A stretch of DNA of 64,000 nucleotides from Candidatus Amarobacillus elongatus (GTDB taxonomy: Bacteria > Chloroflexota > Dehalococcoidia > Tepidiformales > Tepidiformaceae), in contig JADJBX010000001.1 in the NCBI GenBank assembly GCA_016703545.1, positions 248,001-312,000 of the forward strand, read 5' to 3'. This document shows positions 31,225-40,345 of the stretch, one piece after another (the stretch's first letter is position 1; every line of letters starts with the position of its first letter). Made by a program: the position numbers and the translations under genes. Below the pieces are notes generated by a model. That model saw nothing but the letters and a program-made list of their open reading frames with translations, searched no databases and was not told where the DNA came from.

Positions 31225-32118
31225 TTACCGCAGGCCGCCGAGCGGGGCGAACGGCTCCAGGTAGGCGAGATCGACCAGCTCGACGCCCGGGTGCTGGCGC
31301 GCGAGCTCGGCGCGCACGGGGTCGACGGTGTCCGCGTGCTTGCGAGGGCTGGGCGTGGGCAGGTAGTCGTCGTGGTGGCTGAGGACGACGCGTCGGGGGC
31401 GCAGGAGGTCGACTTCGCGCGCCATGAATTGGCTCAGGGAGCCCTGGATGGGCTCACCATCGATGTTGCCGCGGCCGGCGGCCGCGAGCAGGGCGACATC
31501 GGGCCGGATGTCACGAAGGATGCCGGTCCAATGGCCCGACGTGTCCTTCCAGAAGATGCGGCCCTCGGGGGTGTCGATGAGGTAGGCGAGTGGGCCGCCC
31601 TCGCCGCGGGGGCGGGGGTACGCGGAGATGATCCGCGCGGCGTCCGACTGGTCGCCCTGGCGGCGGGCGAAGCGGCGCTGGAGCACGGCGTTGCGGTCCT
31701 GCAGGGTCATCCCCTGCTCGCCGAGACAGATCTCGTCGGCGCCCTTGGTCGTGGCCCAGATGCACGAGTGCTGGCTGGGAAAGATGGTCACGAGGACATC
31801 CTCGGAGAGCCGGTACCGTTCGCCGCCTGCGACGGCCACGCACTGCTCTTCCGGGATCTCAAGGTCGCGCATGAGGCGGACGGTCTCGTGCGAGCCGATG
31901 ATGGTGGCGCCGGTGTTCCGCGCGACACGGTCGCACCCGCCGAGGTGGTCGAAGTGGGAGTGGCCAACGAGGATGAAGTCGGCGCGGTCGATGTCGCTGG
32001 TGGAGATGCCCGTCTGGGGGGCCCCGGGCTCACGATCCATATAGGTATCGAGCAGGACGACCATATCGCCGATGGTGAGGCGGAAGGTCGCGACACCGAG
32101 CCATTCGATCGAGATCAC
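31225..32118 (-). CDS. MBL-fold metal-dependent hydrolase (UlaG-like)
   Basis: A 297-residue lactonase-like metallo-beta-lactamase fold protein with GHSHFDHLGG as metal motif, then IGSHET, TIFPSQHS and the late VVLSHHDD. The N-terminal IEWLGVATFRLTIGD matches UlaG/L-ascorbate-6-phosphate lactonase relatives. The GTG start 32118 has GGAGG seven bases upstream. It lies 24 bases from the operator palindrome, beyond the arsR promoter but on the same strand, so it may be transcribed from the enoyl-CoA hydratase side. Confidence 0.82.
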   Translation of the reverse strand: MISIEWLGVATFRLTIGDMVVLLDTYMDREPGAPQTGISTSDIDRADFILVGHSHFDHLGGCDRVARNTGATIIGSHETVRLMRDLEIPEEQCVAVAGGERYRLSEDVLVTIFPSQHSCIWATTKGADEICLGEQGMTLQDRNAVLQRRFARRQGDQSDAARIISAYPRPRGEGGPLAYLIDTPEGRIFWKDTSGHWTGILRDIRPDVALLAAAGRGNIDGEPIQGSLSQFMAREVDLLRPRRVVLSHHDDYLPTPSPRKHADTVDPVRAELARQHPGVELVDLAYLEPFAPLGGLR

Positions 32119-32171
32119 GGGGCACCTCCAGGGGCGGTCAGGGGCGGGGAGGCGTGCTCCCCGCGGCGGTC

Positions 32172-32972
32172 TCAGGTGCCGGTGTAGTTCGGCTTGCGGC
32201 GCTCGGCCCGGGCATCGCGCGATTCCTTCGCGTCGTTCGGCGCGCTCCGGCCAAAGCTGAGGTGGTAGAGCTCGTTGCGGAGCCCGTCCTCGAGGTTCTT
32301 GTTGAGGTTCTGCTGGGTCACGCGCTTGGCGGCGCGGACGGCGATGGGCGGATGCTGGCCGAACTGGTTCGCCAGCGCGAGGGATTCGTCCATGAGCTTC
32401 TCGGCCGGCACGAGGCGGTCGAGGAGGCCGAGGCGGTAGGCCTCGTCCGCGTTCACGTCGCGCGAGGTCAGGATCAGGTCGATGGCGCGGCTGTAGCCGA
32501 TGATGCAGGGCATGAACCAGCTCATACCGGAGTCCGGCGAGAGGTTCCGTTCGAGGAAGACGCTGCGGAAGCGGGCGTTCTCGGAGCCAACGCGCAGGTC
32601 GCAGCCAAGGGCCATGCTCATGCCCGCGCCGGCGCACACGCCGTTCATGGCGGCGATGGTGGGCTTGTCGAAGTTGTAGATGGCCATCGCCTGGCGGCCG
32701 ACCCAGCTCCACTCGTCGAGCCGTTCGTTCTGGGTCACGGTGCGCTGCTCGCCGGCCGGCGGCGGGCCGGAGATATCGGCGCCGGAGCAGAAGCCGCGGC
32801 CGGCGCCCGTGATGATGACGGACCAGACGCTGTCATCGGCGCGGGCTTCGGCGAGGACCGCGAGGAAGTCCTGCTGGAGGCCGCGGCTGAGGGCGTTGAG
32901 CCGCTCGGGGCGGTTGAGCGTGACCACGGCGACGTGGTCCTGCCTGTCGTAGAGAAGGTTTTCGTAGGTCAT
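32172..32972 (-). CDS. Enoyl-CoA hydratase/isomerase family protein
   Basis: A 266-residue crotonase-fold protein. It has the oxyanion-hole motifs SGADISG and CAGAGMSMALGCD, typical for this family. The first catalytic glutamate position is not obvious and the second is replaced in the SPDSGMSWFMP segment (family members often read EGG), so true hydratase activity is uncertain; isomerase or thioesterase-like relatives share this. It fits the lipid-catabolic theme. ATG 32972 follows a GGAGC site. Confidence 0.83.
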   Translation of the reverse strand: MTYENLLYDRQDHVAVVTLNRPERLNALSRGLQQDFLAVLAEARADDSVWSVIITGAGRGFCSGADISGPPPAGEQRTVTQNERLDEWSWVGRQAMAIYNFDKPTIAAMNGVCAGAGMSMALGCDLRVGSENARFRSVFLERNLSPDSGMSWFMPCIIGYSRAIDLILTSRDVNADEAYRLGLLDRLVPAEKLMDESLALANQFGQHPPIAVRAAKRVTQQNLNKNLEDGLRNELYHLSFGRSAPNDAKESRDARAERRKPNYTGT

Positions 32973-33157
32973 GCCGGCTCCTTCGCGCGGTGGTTCGCGG
33001 CCGGCCGGCGGTGTGCGCCCGGCGGCGCGGTGCATCCGCTCGCGGCCGTGTCCCGGCTCGCTGCGGCGGTACCATACCCGGCGGCGGCACGCTGTCAACG
33101 CGCCGCCCCTGCACGCCGCCGTCCGTCCGAGATTCCCGAACGACCGGCGCCGCCGCC

Positions 33158-34993
33158 TCAGTGGTGTTGGCGGAAGTAGCCGATCGCCTCGGCCATCACC
33201 CGGCAATCGACTTCGTTGTAGGCGCGGACGTCCCGCATGAGGGGAAGGTCCATAAGCCGGCCGCCGTTCGCGCCCGCCTCACCATCGCACCACCAGGCGG
33301 CCACCATCGCACCCAGGCCGTCGGTGACGCCGTCGGGCCACTCGGTGGCGATGAGACCGTGCCGCTTGAGCCCCTTCGCAACCGTCTTGAGGCCGAAGCC
33401 CATGGGGCCCTTGATGACGACCGGCTCCACGCGCATCACGCGCGTGAGGAAGTCGTACCACGCCGGCTCGGGCCAGTTCGCCTGGCGATCCGGGTTCCGC
33501 TGCCGGGCGGATTCGAGCAGGCTGCTGAGGTTGACCGGCTCGGCGTGCGACCAGTGGAACACCAGCGGGCGGGCGACCTCGGGCGCGAGGCGGCGGCGGA
33601 CCGCCTCCATGTGGTCGAGCCACGCCTCCACGATGTCAGCTTCGTCGGCCACCGACAGCCGATCCGTGGTGAAGCATTCGAACACCCACTGGCCGGCTTC
33701 CATATGCCCGCAGCCGATCATGAAGATGAGCGGCTGGCCGTTCTGCGCCGGCAGGTGGGCGAAGTCGTCGTTCAGGTTGTTCACCGTTTCGAAGTCGACG
33801 AAGAACTCGATCGCGCCGGGGACGCCCCAGGTCTCGCGGTCGGTGCGGATGCGCGCGGGCGAGACAGCGGGAGCCGAGGGGTCGCGGTTGACGGCGAGAA
33901 TGGCATCGAGGGCGGCACCGCGACCGTTGTTGATGCCGGCATGGGCGGCACTCCAGCCTTCGGTCCAGCGCCGGTAGCCGAGGGCGCGGAGCTTGTCCCG
34001 GCCCACATCGCCCACCATCCAGGCGAGGCTGACGTCCTCGACGCGTTCCGCAATCTGGCGGACGGCGCTGCCCCACGGCTGGTTCTGGTCGTTCGACAGG
34101 TTCGGGAGCATGTCCGGGCCGATTCCCGCGACCGGATCCCAGCCCGCGCCCTCGCGGCGGAGGCTGCGAATCCACTGGACGGCATCCTCCACGACGTCCC
34201 GGAGTGGACGGTTTCGGCCGGCGGGAAGCGAGTCGTGGGCAACGGGAGCGAGGCGATCGAGACAGCTCTTGCTGCCCTCGTCGTTCGCGCCCTTTTTCCA
34301 GCCGCGGCCGAGCAGGTAGGCGTGCGGCGGCGTGAACCCCTGGATGCGTCCCAGCGCCTGGTTGTACAGCCAGACCTGTGCCTTGAACGCGAGGTGGTCG
34401 TTCCCTGCTTCCCAGTGCTGGTCGAACTGGAGCGTCTTGAACTTCACGTCCACCACGCGGTAGTGCCAGTGTGCCCCGCCAATCGCGGGCGCCCCCTGTT
34501 GCGCTTCGTCCGCGCTGAGCGCGTCCGGGAAGAGGGAGCGAAGGACATCGCTGCGAACGAGGAGGTCCGGCGCGCCGTACGTGCGGTTCTGGGGGTTGCG
34601 AAGGACGCCCTGGTAGATGACGGCCTCGCCACGGCACATGGCGGCAAAGGTGTCGTCGCAGGCGGCGAGCGACTGCGAATGGCTGAAGCCGCCACCCTGG
34701 AGCTGATACACGGCCACGCGCTTCGCGAGCTGCTCCAGGACCCCGGCCTCGAAGCGGCGGCCCTGCTGGAAGACAAACTCGCGGAAGTCGCAGCGGGCAT
34801 CGCCCGGCGCATCGGGAACGAAGCCGCGATCGGCGCCATGCAGATGAAGCCAGTCCAGGAGCGGGTCCTTCAGGCACCAGTTCCGGGTGCGGCTGGCGGA
34901 GACCCATTCGAACCATTCGTCGCGCGTTCCGGGGAGCACCTCTCGCCCGAGGTCGTCGCGGACGAAAGCCGCGAAGCGGGTCACACCGTTCAT
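33158..34993 (-). CDS. TM0106-like fusion: RecB/Cas4-type nuclease plus RNase H-like exonuclease
   Basis: A protein of about 611 residues. The N-terminal half carries the PD-(D/E)xK motif of RecB/Cas4 nucleases as HYRVVDVKFKT, with the aspartate-x-lysine, and conserved CRGEAVIYQGVL upstream. The C-terminal half is an RNase H-like 3'-5' exonuclease: EFFVDFETVNNLNDDF carries the first acidic pair and YNEVDCRVM the last. This arrangement matches the TM0106 family, often near or within CRISPR and defence loci, although no CRISPR array is visible here. The start is uncertain: ATG 34993 is used, upstream GTG codons are possible. Confidence 0.75.
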   Translation of the reverse strand: MNGVTRFAAFVRDDLGREVLPGTRDEWFEWVSASRTRNWCLKDPLLDWLHLHGADRGFVPDAPGDARCDFREFVFQQGRRFEAGVLEQLAKRVAVYQLQGGGFSHSQSLAACDDTFAAMCRGEAVIYQGVLRNPQNRTYGAPDLLVRSDVLRSLFPDALSADEAQQGAPAIGGAHWHYRVVDVKFKTLQFDQHWEAGNDHLAFKAQVWLYNQALGRIQGFTPPHAYLLGRGWKKGANDEGSKSCLDRLAPVAHDSLPAGRNRPLRDVVEDAVQWIRSLRREGAGWDPVAGIGPDMLPNLSNDQNQPWGSAVRQIAERVEDVSLAWMVGDVGRDKLRALGYRRWTEGWSAAHAGINNGRGAALDAILAVNRDPSAPAVSPARIRTDRETWGVPGAIEFFVDFETVNNLNDDFAHLPAQNGQPLIFMIGCGHMEAGQWVFECFTTDRLSVADEADIVEAWLDHMEAVRRRLAPEVARPLVFHWSHAEPVNLSSLLESARQRNPDRQANWPEPAWYDFLTRVMRVEPVVIKGPMGFGLKTVAKGLKRHGLIATEWPDGVTDGLGAMVAAWWCDGEAGANGGRLMDLPLMRDVRAYNEVDCRVMAEAIGYFRQHH

Positions 34994-35041
34994 TCCCACC
35001 GTGCTCACTTCAGTTATCACATCGTGAGTATCGGCAGAGGA

Positions 35042-35060
35042 CGCGACACCTCGTGTCGCG
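35042..35060. terminator. Hairpin after the NeuD-like gene
   Basis: CGCGACAC, CTC, GTGTCGCG: an 8-bp perfect stem immediately past the stop of the minus-strand acyltransferase gene and before the nuclease gene. No T run follows, so termination is uncertain. Confidence 0.45.
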
Positions 35061-35690
35061 CTATTCCTGGGAGCGCGGAGGAAGCGGCTTCGCCGGGTTT
35101 CCGGCCACGGTGACCCCGGGTGGGACGTCGCGGATGACGACGGCGCCGCCACCCACGACCGCCCCCGCGCCCACCGTGACGCCGGGCAGCAGGGTGGCGC
35201 CCACACCGATGAACGCCTCGGCTTCGACGGTGACGGCTCCGGCAAGGGTGACCCCGGGGCCGAACTGGACGGCTTCGCCGAGGACGCAGTCGTGGTCCAC
35301 GGCGCAATTGGCGTTGAGGATGGAATAGGCGCCAATGCGCGCCTCGGGTGCGATGACGCAGCCCGCGAGGATGATCACGCCGGCGCCGATGGTGGCGCGG
35401 GGCGAGACTGCGGACATCGGATGGATGATCGTCGCGACCCGGCCACCGACGGCCACGATTTCGGGGCCAAGGGCGCGCCGCTGGCGGGCTCCGTTCGCGA
35501 GCACGTACGCGGCGCCAGATTGGAGGTGGCGGTTCCAGTGGCGAACGGGGCCGAGCACGATGCCGCCGGGTAGCTTCGCCGCGTTATCCCCATCGTCGAG
35601 GACGCCGACGACGGTGTGGCCGGCGGCGATGCAGGCATCGAAGGCGTCGCGGCCTTGTCCGCCGGGGCCCATCACAACAACCACATTCAT
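35061..35690 (-). CDS. NeuD/PglB-type sugar O-acyltransferase
   Basis: A 209-residue acyltransferase of the sialic acid O-acetyltransferase NeuD family. The N-terminal Rossmann-like part begins VVVVMGPGGQGRDAFDAC; the C-terminal left-handed beta-helix has hexapeptide repeats from IGAGVIILAGCVIAPEARIG to GVTVAGNPAKPL, with the catalytic histidine in NCAVDHDCVLG. These enzymes acetylate amino- or nonulosonic sugars of surface polysaccharides or glycoproteins. No sugar-synthesis genes adjoin it. Confidence 0.85.
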   Translation of the reverse strand: MNVVVVMGPGGQGRDAFDACIAAGHTVVGVLDDGDNAAKLPGGIVLGPVRHWNRHLQSGAAYVLANGARQRRALGPEIVAVGGRVATIIHPMSAVSPRATIGAGVIILAGCVIAPEARIGAYSILNANCAVDHDCVLGEAVQFGPGVTLAGAVTVEAEAFIGVGATLLPGVTVGAGAVVGGGAVVIRDVPPGVTVAGNPAKPLPPRSQE

Positions 35691-35769
35691 CGGCGTGCCT
35701 CCGTTCGCGATGCCAGAACCAGCATATCGCTCACAGCCTTTCCGGCCCTAATTGCGGACCGGCGGACCG

Positions 35770-35822
35770 TTCCAATCGCAACGAACGCATCTATAATCAG
35801 CAACAGTTTTCCCCATTGGAGG
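35770..35822 (+). promoter_or_regulatory. Promoter and ribosome-binding site of the AOR gene
   Basis: A perfect TATAAT (35792-35797) lies 16 bases after TTCCAA (35770-35775), followed by GGAGG at 35818-35822, five bases before ATG 35828. This is one of the few consensus -10 boxes in the window. It supports ATG 35828 as the true start of the downstream gene. Confidence 0.65.
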
Positions 35823-35827
35823 ATTCT

Positions 35828-37641
35828 ATGGCTCTCGGGGTTATTCGGGCCGTGTGGGTCATATCGACCTGACGGCCGGGAACGTGACGTACGCGCCGAT
35901 CCCGGAAGAGTGGGCGCGCAAGTACATTGGCGCGCGCGGCCTGGGGGTGCGGTACGCCCTCGAAGCCGGACCAACGGTGGACGCGCTTGGCCCGCAGAAC
36001 GTGCTCTGCTTCATGAACGGCCCCCTCACCGGGACCGAAGCCAGCATGAGCGGCCGCCTCGCGCTCGTGACCAAGTCCCCGCTGACGGGAACGGTGACCG
36101 ACAGCCACATGGGCGGCTGGAGCGCGGCACGGTTGCGCTGGGCCGGGTTCGATGGCCTCGTCTTCGGCGGCGCCTCGGACAAGCCGGTGTACGCCTTCGT
36201 GCACGACGGCACGGTGGAATTGCGCGACGCCTCCGATCTCTGGGGCAAGGGCATTCACGAGACCATCGCCGTCATGAAGGAGCGCCACGGCGCCGACGAC
36301 CTGAGCGTGATGGCGATTGGCCAGGCCGGCGAGAACAAGGTCCGCTTCGCCGCATGGCTGAACGAAAACGACCGCGCGGCCGGCCGTGGTGGCACGGGCG
36401 CCGTGGCGGGGGCGAAGGGGCTGAAGGCGGTGGTCGTGAAGGCTGCCCGCGCGATGCCGCGAGCCGCGAACCGCGATGGCTGGAAGACCGCGCACGCGAA
36501 CGGCCTCGCGAAAATCATGGATGAGGCGAACGTGACCTCGCCGCGCAAGGGCGGCCTCTCCGTGTACGGCACGAACGTGCTGATGAATATCACCAACACG
36601 ATCGGAGCCCTTGGCGCGCGGAACAGCCAGGAGACGCACTTCGACAACGCCGAACTCCTCAGCGGCGAGTACGTGAACGACCACTACCTCATTCACGACC
36701 CGACCTGCCACGCCTGCCCCGTCGCCTGCAAGAAGGAAGTTGAGGTCACCGAAGGGCCGTTCAAGGTGAAGATGGAGAGCGTCGAGTACGAGCCGGCGTG
36801 GTCGCTTGGCGCGAACTGCGGCAACGACGACATCGCCAGCGTGGCCTTCATGATCGACCGTGCGAACGACTGGGGGTACGACGCGATCGAGATCGGCCAG
36901 GCGCTTTCGACACTCATGGAAGCGACGCAGCGGGAGTACGTGCCGGCCGGCGAAGGGTGCAACTGGGGCGACAAGGACCGGATGATCGAGATCGCCCGCA
37001 TGGTCACCTTCCGCATCGGCATCGGAGACAAGCTGGCCGAAGGGATCGACGCCTTCGCGAAGTCGCTGGGCCATCCGGAGCTGGCGATGACGGTGAAGGG
37101 CCAATCGACGCCGGCGTACGACCCGCGCGGGATGAAGGGCATGGGGTTGGGGTACGCCACCTCGAACCGCGGCGCCTGCCACCTTCGCGGCTACAGCCCG
37201 GCGAGCGAGCTGGGGCTCATCGGCCTCAAGACGGACCCGCTGGACTGGCAGGGCAAGGGGGAGCTGCTGAAGATCCTCCAGGACCTGCACGCCTTCTCCG
37301 ACAGCCTGGACCTCTGCAAGTTCAGCGCGTTCGCGGAGGGCGCCGATGAGTACGCCGAGCAGTACCGCCTCATGGTCGGGCTCGATGCCTTCGACGCCAA
37401 CGATGTGCTCAAGACGGGCGAGCGCATCTACAACCTGGAGCGCTACTACAACAATCTCGCCGGCTGGGGTGAAGGTTCCGACTACCTGCCGACGCGGTTC
37501 ACGGACGAGCCATCGACCTCGAAGGGGTCCGAGGGCCACGTCTGCGAGCTCGACAAGATGCTCGTCGAGTACTACCAGGTGCGCGGCTGGGAATCGGGCG
37601 TGGTTCCGCAAGAGAAGCTGCGCGAGCTGGAGATCGTCTAG
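35828..37641 (+). CDS. Aldehyde:ferredoxin oxidoreductase family tungsten enzyme
   Basis: A protein of about 604 residues, which oxidises aldehydes to acids with ferredoxin through a bis-pterin tungsten site. The frame from 35854 gives GHIDLTAGNVTYAPI at the N terminus, and the iron-sulfur cysteines CHACPVAC near residue 290 with a later cysteine in LDLCKFSAF. The upstream ATG 35828 with its ideal ribosome-binding site is out of frame by one base: the GGGG run at 35837-35840 would need a fifth G, giving MALGGYSGRVGHIDLT. I take the break as an error. The converging MoaD gene supplies the sulfur carrier for the pterin cofactor. Confidence 0.88.
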
Positions 37642-37664
37642 CCCGGGTGGCCGATAGAGTGATC

Positions 37665-37691
37665 AAGGGGGCCCGCAACGGCCCCCTTTTT
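37665..37691 (+). terminator. Rho-independent terminator of the AOR gene
   Basis: AAGGGGGCC, loop CGCAAC, GGCCCCCTT, then a run of T to 37691. A textbook terminator 24 bases after the stop. It also separates AOR from the convergent moaD genes. Confidence 0.9.
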
Positions 37692-37704
37692 CTCGCGTGC
37701 CGGA

Positions 37705-37956
37705 TTACCCGCCGCCGCGCATGAGCTTGCGCCGCAAGAGGGCGGCCACCTCCGGCTCGCGTTCCCCTTCGATGTCGATGAACAGCACGGGAACGCGGTA
37801 GCGGCCGACTGGCGCGGGCTCGCCGGGGACGAAGGCGAGCGACCAGCCATCACCGCGAAAGGCGCGCCCCTCGGTGTCGCCCTCGCCGCGGAGTTCGGCC
37901 CGAACGATTGCCGCGACCTCATCGGCGCGGATGTTGCGGACCTCAAGGCGCGTCAC
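37705..37956 (-). CDS. Small conserved-looking protein coupled to MoaD
   Basis: An 83-residue protein of unknown function. It has two parts: a basic amphipathic N-terminal helix (ADEVAAIVRAELRGE) and a beta-rich middle (WSLAFVPGEPAPVGRYRV, then VLFIDIEGE) followed by a helix, EVAALLRRKLMRGG. It ends in GGG, which recalls the diglycine tails of MoaD/ThiS-like carriers, but no beta-grasp match was recognised. Its ATG overlaps the moaD stop (ATGA), implying joint production. It may assist tungsten-pterin synthesis for the adjacent AOR. No known family was recognised. Confidence 0.55.
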   Translation of the reverse strand: MTRLEVRNIRADEVAAIVRAELRGEGDTEGRAFRGDGWSLAFVPGEPAPVGRYRVPVLFIDIEGEREPEVAALLRRKLMRGGG

Positions 37957-38228
37957 CCGCCTGCCACGGGCGGGAAGATGTCCACCGCGCTGCCCGCTGC
38001 GAGTGGGGTTTCGAGCAGCGCCAGGTGCCGGATTTCGCGCCCGTCGACGAAGACCTTCAAGTAGTCCCCGAGGGCGCCATCCGCCGTCCAGATGAGCGGG
38101 CCGAGCTTCGGAAACTGTTCCGTGGCGGCCTCGAGCAGGGCGCGGACCGTGGTATCGGCCGGGAGGTCGAAGGTGACCACCTTCGTGCCCGTGATCTGGC
38201 GAAGGGTCGCGTAGAACCGCACGTCCAT
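37953..38228 (-). CDS. moaD: MoaD/ThiS-family sulfur carrier
   Basis: A 91-residue ubiquitin-like beta-grasp protein ending in the required C-terminal diglycine (DIFPPVAGG), which becomes a thiocarboxylate and gives sulfur to molybdopterin. The N terminus MDVRFYATLRQITG and VFVDGREI are typical of MoaD-like carriers near AOR enzymes. It is divergent from SRPBCC and convergent with AOR. The link to the tungsten enzyme is by context. Confidence 0.82.
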   Translation of the reverse strand: MDVRFYATLRQITGTKVVTFDLPADTTVRALLEAATEQFPKLGPLIWTADGALGDYLKVFVDGREIRHLALLETPLAAGSAVDIFPPVAGG

Positions 38229-38265
38229 CGCTCGATTCTACGCGACGGGCAGGGCGCGGCGGCGC

Positions 38266-38700
38266 TCAGGCGGAAACGGCGCCCGTCTCGCTGCGGCGCT
38301 TGAGGCCCTCGGCTTCGGTACGCATGGAGCGGAGGGCAACGCGCTTGAGCATGGGCGCCATGAGCGGGACGAGCGGCCCCTTCTGCTCGAGGCGGAGGGT
38401 CACGGAGGAGCCGCCGGTCGCGCGCGGCTCGATGCGATGGAGGGCGAGGGTATCGGCGCCCATGCCGCGGGCGCGCCAGGCGAACTGTCGCCCGGGCTCG
38501 ATGTCGGTCACCTTCCAGACGAGCTCCTTCATCCGCGGCTGCTTCACGCGGGCGGTGCTGCCGAGACGGAACGGGCCATCGTCCAGCCGCTCGACGCGCG
38601 TCATCGAACTCGTCCACTCCGGCCAGCGTTCGACATCGGCCATGACGCTCCAGACGCGCTCCGGCGGGGCATCGATATCGATCGAAACCTCAAGGTCCAT
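38266..38700 (-). CDS. SRPBCC (START-like) protein
   Basis: A 144-residue polyketide cyclase/START-fold protein: the family opening LEVSIDIDAPPERVWSVMAD followed by VERWPEWTSSM, central GSTARVKQPRMKELVWKVTDIEP, and a long C-terminal helix RVALRSMRTEAEGLKRR. These hydrophobic-pocket proteins bind lipids or steroids or protect proteins. Its role here is unknown. Confidence 0.85.
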   Translation of the reverse strand: MDLEVSIDIDAPPERVWSVMADVERWPEWTSSMTRVERLDDGPFRLGSTARVKQPRMKELVWKVTDIEPGRQFAWRARGMGADTLALHRIEPRATGGSSVTLRLEQKGPLVPLMAPMLKRVALRSMRTEAEGLKRRSETGAVSA

Positions 38701-38879
38701 GTGCCAACCTCCTTCCCCGAGGGTGCGCTGCGCCGTGCGTGCTGACGTGAGGCGGCGGGCGTAGGGCTGCCTCGGACTTTGGACGGATATCGGCCCGCCG
38801 GTGCGATTCGTCGCGCGCGTGGGATTGGTCGCTCACGGCGCGCGACGTATGGTGTTCGCGGGAGTGAAGGAGGGAGCGC

Positions 38880-39130
38880 ATGCCGTTCCGTGGCTGGGTG
38901 TTCATGCAGACGGAGATCGGCGCGCGAGAGCCGTGCTCGACGGCCTCAAGGAGCTGCCGCTGGAGGGAGCGACGCTGCTCGCGGCCGACACGATCACGGG
39001 GCCGCACGACCTCGTGCTTTACCTTGAGGCGGAATCGCCGGACCACCTGGCGAAGACGGTGCAGACCATCACGCTCAATGCCGAGGGCGTCGAACGAACG
39101 GTCACGTGCCACCGGATCGTGCTGGAGTGA
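38880..39130 (+). pseudogene. AsnC-type ligand-binding domain protein, frame broken
   Basis: Repaired, about 83 residues with no DNA-binding domain: MPFRGWVFMQTEIGA, then AVLDGLKELPLEGATLLAADTI and GPHDLVLYLEAESPDHLAKT. This is the stand-alone RAM-type domain of Lrp/AsnC regulators. The shift lies at about 38922-38930 in GGCGCGCGAGAG. ATG 38880 follows GGAGGGAGC. A small effector-binding protein is likely. Confidence 0.65.
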
Positions 39131-39134
39131 TTCG

Positions 39135-39629
39135 CTACCGCAGATTCTGGTAGGCGAGGTAGGCGCCGACGCCGACGGCGAGCACGCCCGACCACGCGAT
39201 GCGCGGGTCGAACACGAGGAACTGCATCCCCCAGGCGATGGCGATGCCGGCGATGGCGAGCGCGACCACGATCGGTCCGCGCTTCAGGCCGGTGGCGAAG
39301 TCCATGATCTTCGTGAAGACCCAGGCGAGGCCGGCGCCCACGAAGATGGAGAAGAAGCCGCCGAGCGGGAGCGCCAGCGCCAGCCCGATCCAGGCGGCGC
39401 CGATGGCGATGCCCCCGAGGCTCGCCGCGAGGCCGCCCTTCACGAGCTGGGCCGTGCCGAGCGTGTAGATCGGCGACTTCATCACGCGCGCGCAGGACTT
39501 GCAGCGTGCCCCGACGGGGCTCTGGATGAGGCACTTCGGGCAGATCGGGGTTTCGCAGCGGGAACAGCGAAGCGCCGTTTCGACGCCGGGGTCGCGGGGA
39601 CAATCAACGATCAGGGCCACTGCAGTCAT
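39135..39629 (-). CDS. Zinc-finger membrane protein
   Basis: A 164-residue protein. The N-terminal 45 residues hold a B-box-like zinc finger: CPRDPGVETALRCSRCETP, then CPKCLIQSP and CKSCARV. The rest holds three or four membrane helices (GLAASLGGIAIGAAWIGLAL, GGFFSIFVGAGLAWVF, GPIVVALAIAGIAIAWG). Such proteins are common in bacterial genomes and of unknown function. It lies convergent to and 4 bases after the AsnC-type gene. Confidence 0.78.
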   Translation of the reverse strand: MTAVALIVDCPRDPGVETALRCSRCETPICPKCLIQSPVGARCKSCARVMKSPIYTLGTAQLVKGGLAASLGGIAIGAAWIGLALALPLGGFFSIFVGAGLAWVFTKIMDFATGLKRGPIVVALAIAGIAIAWGMQFLVFDPRIAWSGVLAVGVGAYLAYQNLR

Positions 39630-39763
39630 GGTACGAACAACTTCACCAGTGATCACCGGGGTTACCGGATGTGTCACCAAGCGTACCGAATCCACGAAAA
39701 CGGCCGGGCAAGCCCCCATACTGGCAGTAGCGCGGGGCCGGGAACGCGCCGAAGATCCCTGGT

Positions 39764-40345
39764 ATGAAGCTGTTTCGGCGCCACGCGCCGCCACCCCCCG
39801 CGCCCAAACCCGACCGCGATGCCTTCGGGGCGTGGCTCCTCCAGCGCTTCGCCGGTGAGCGCGAACTGGCGGCGCTGACGTTCGCTGAGCTCGAACGGGC
39901 GGTGGCAAACTCCGCGTCCGTCGTCATCGGCGCCGCGTACTCCGCTCCGGGCATCTTCTCGGCGGAGGCGCCGGCCGATGTACGAGAGGAAGCGCGACTG
40001 GTGGCGCGGCACACGGCCGACGGCTTCAAGGCGGCGCTGGACGACCGCAAGCACACCGTCATCTGTTGGCCGTGGGAACACCTCGCGACGCGCCTGGCGT
40101 GGAATGCGACACGTGCGGGCAGCATCGACCAGGCGGCGATCGGCGGGAGTCTCGAAGCGATCAGCGCGGCCTATGCGACGCTCCACCGCGACCAGCTCAG
40201 CAGCGTCATCGAAGTCTGGGACCGGGTGGCTGCGGGCGTCCTGAGCCATGACCGGCCGGGCGCGAACCCGGATCTGCGGATCATGGGGCTGACGATGCTC
40301 GCTGCGTTCCAGGAGTCGAGGAAGCTGACCGCCCTCGCCGGCTAA
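39764..40345 (+). CDS. Hypothetical helical protein
   Basis: A 193-residue mostly helical soluble protein with a proline-rich N terminus (MKLFRRHAPPPPAPKP). No recognised domain; no signal peptide or membrane segment. It is convergent with otsB and the two overlap by four bases at their stops (40342-40345). The codon use is like its neighbours. Confidence 0.65.
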   Translation: MKLFRRHAPPPPAPKPDRDAFGAWLLQRFAGERELAALTFAELERAVANSASVVIGAAYSAPGIFSAEAPADVREEARLVARHTADGFKAALDDRKHTVICWPWEHLATRLAWNATRAGSIDQAAIGGSLEAISAAYATLHRDQLSSVIEVWDRVAAGVLSHDRPGANPDLRIMGLTMLAAFQESRKLTALAG

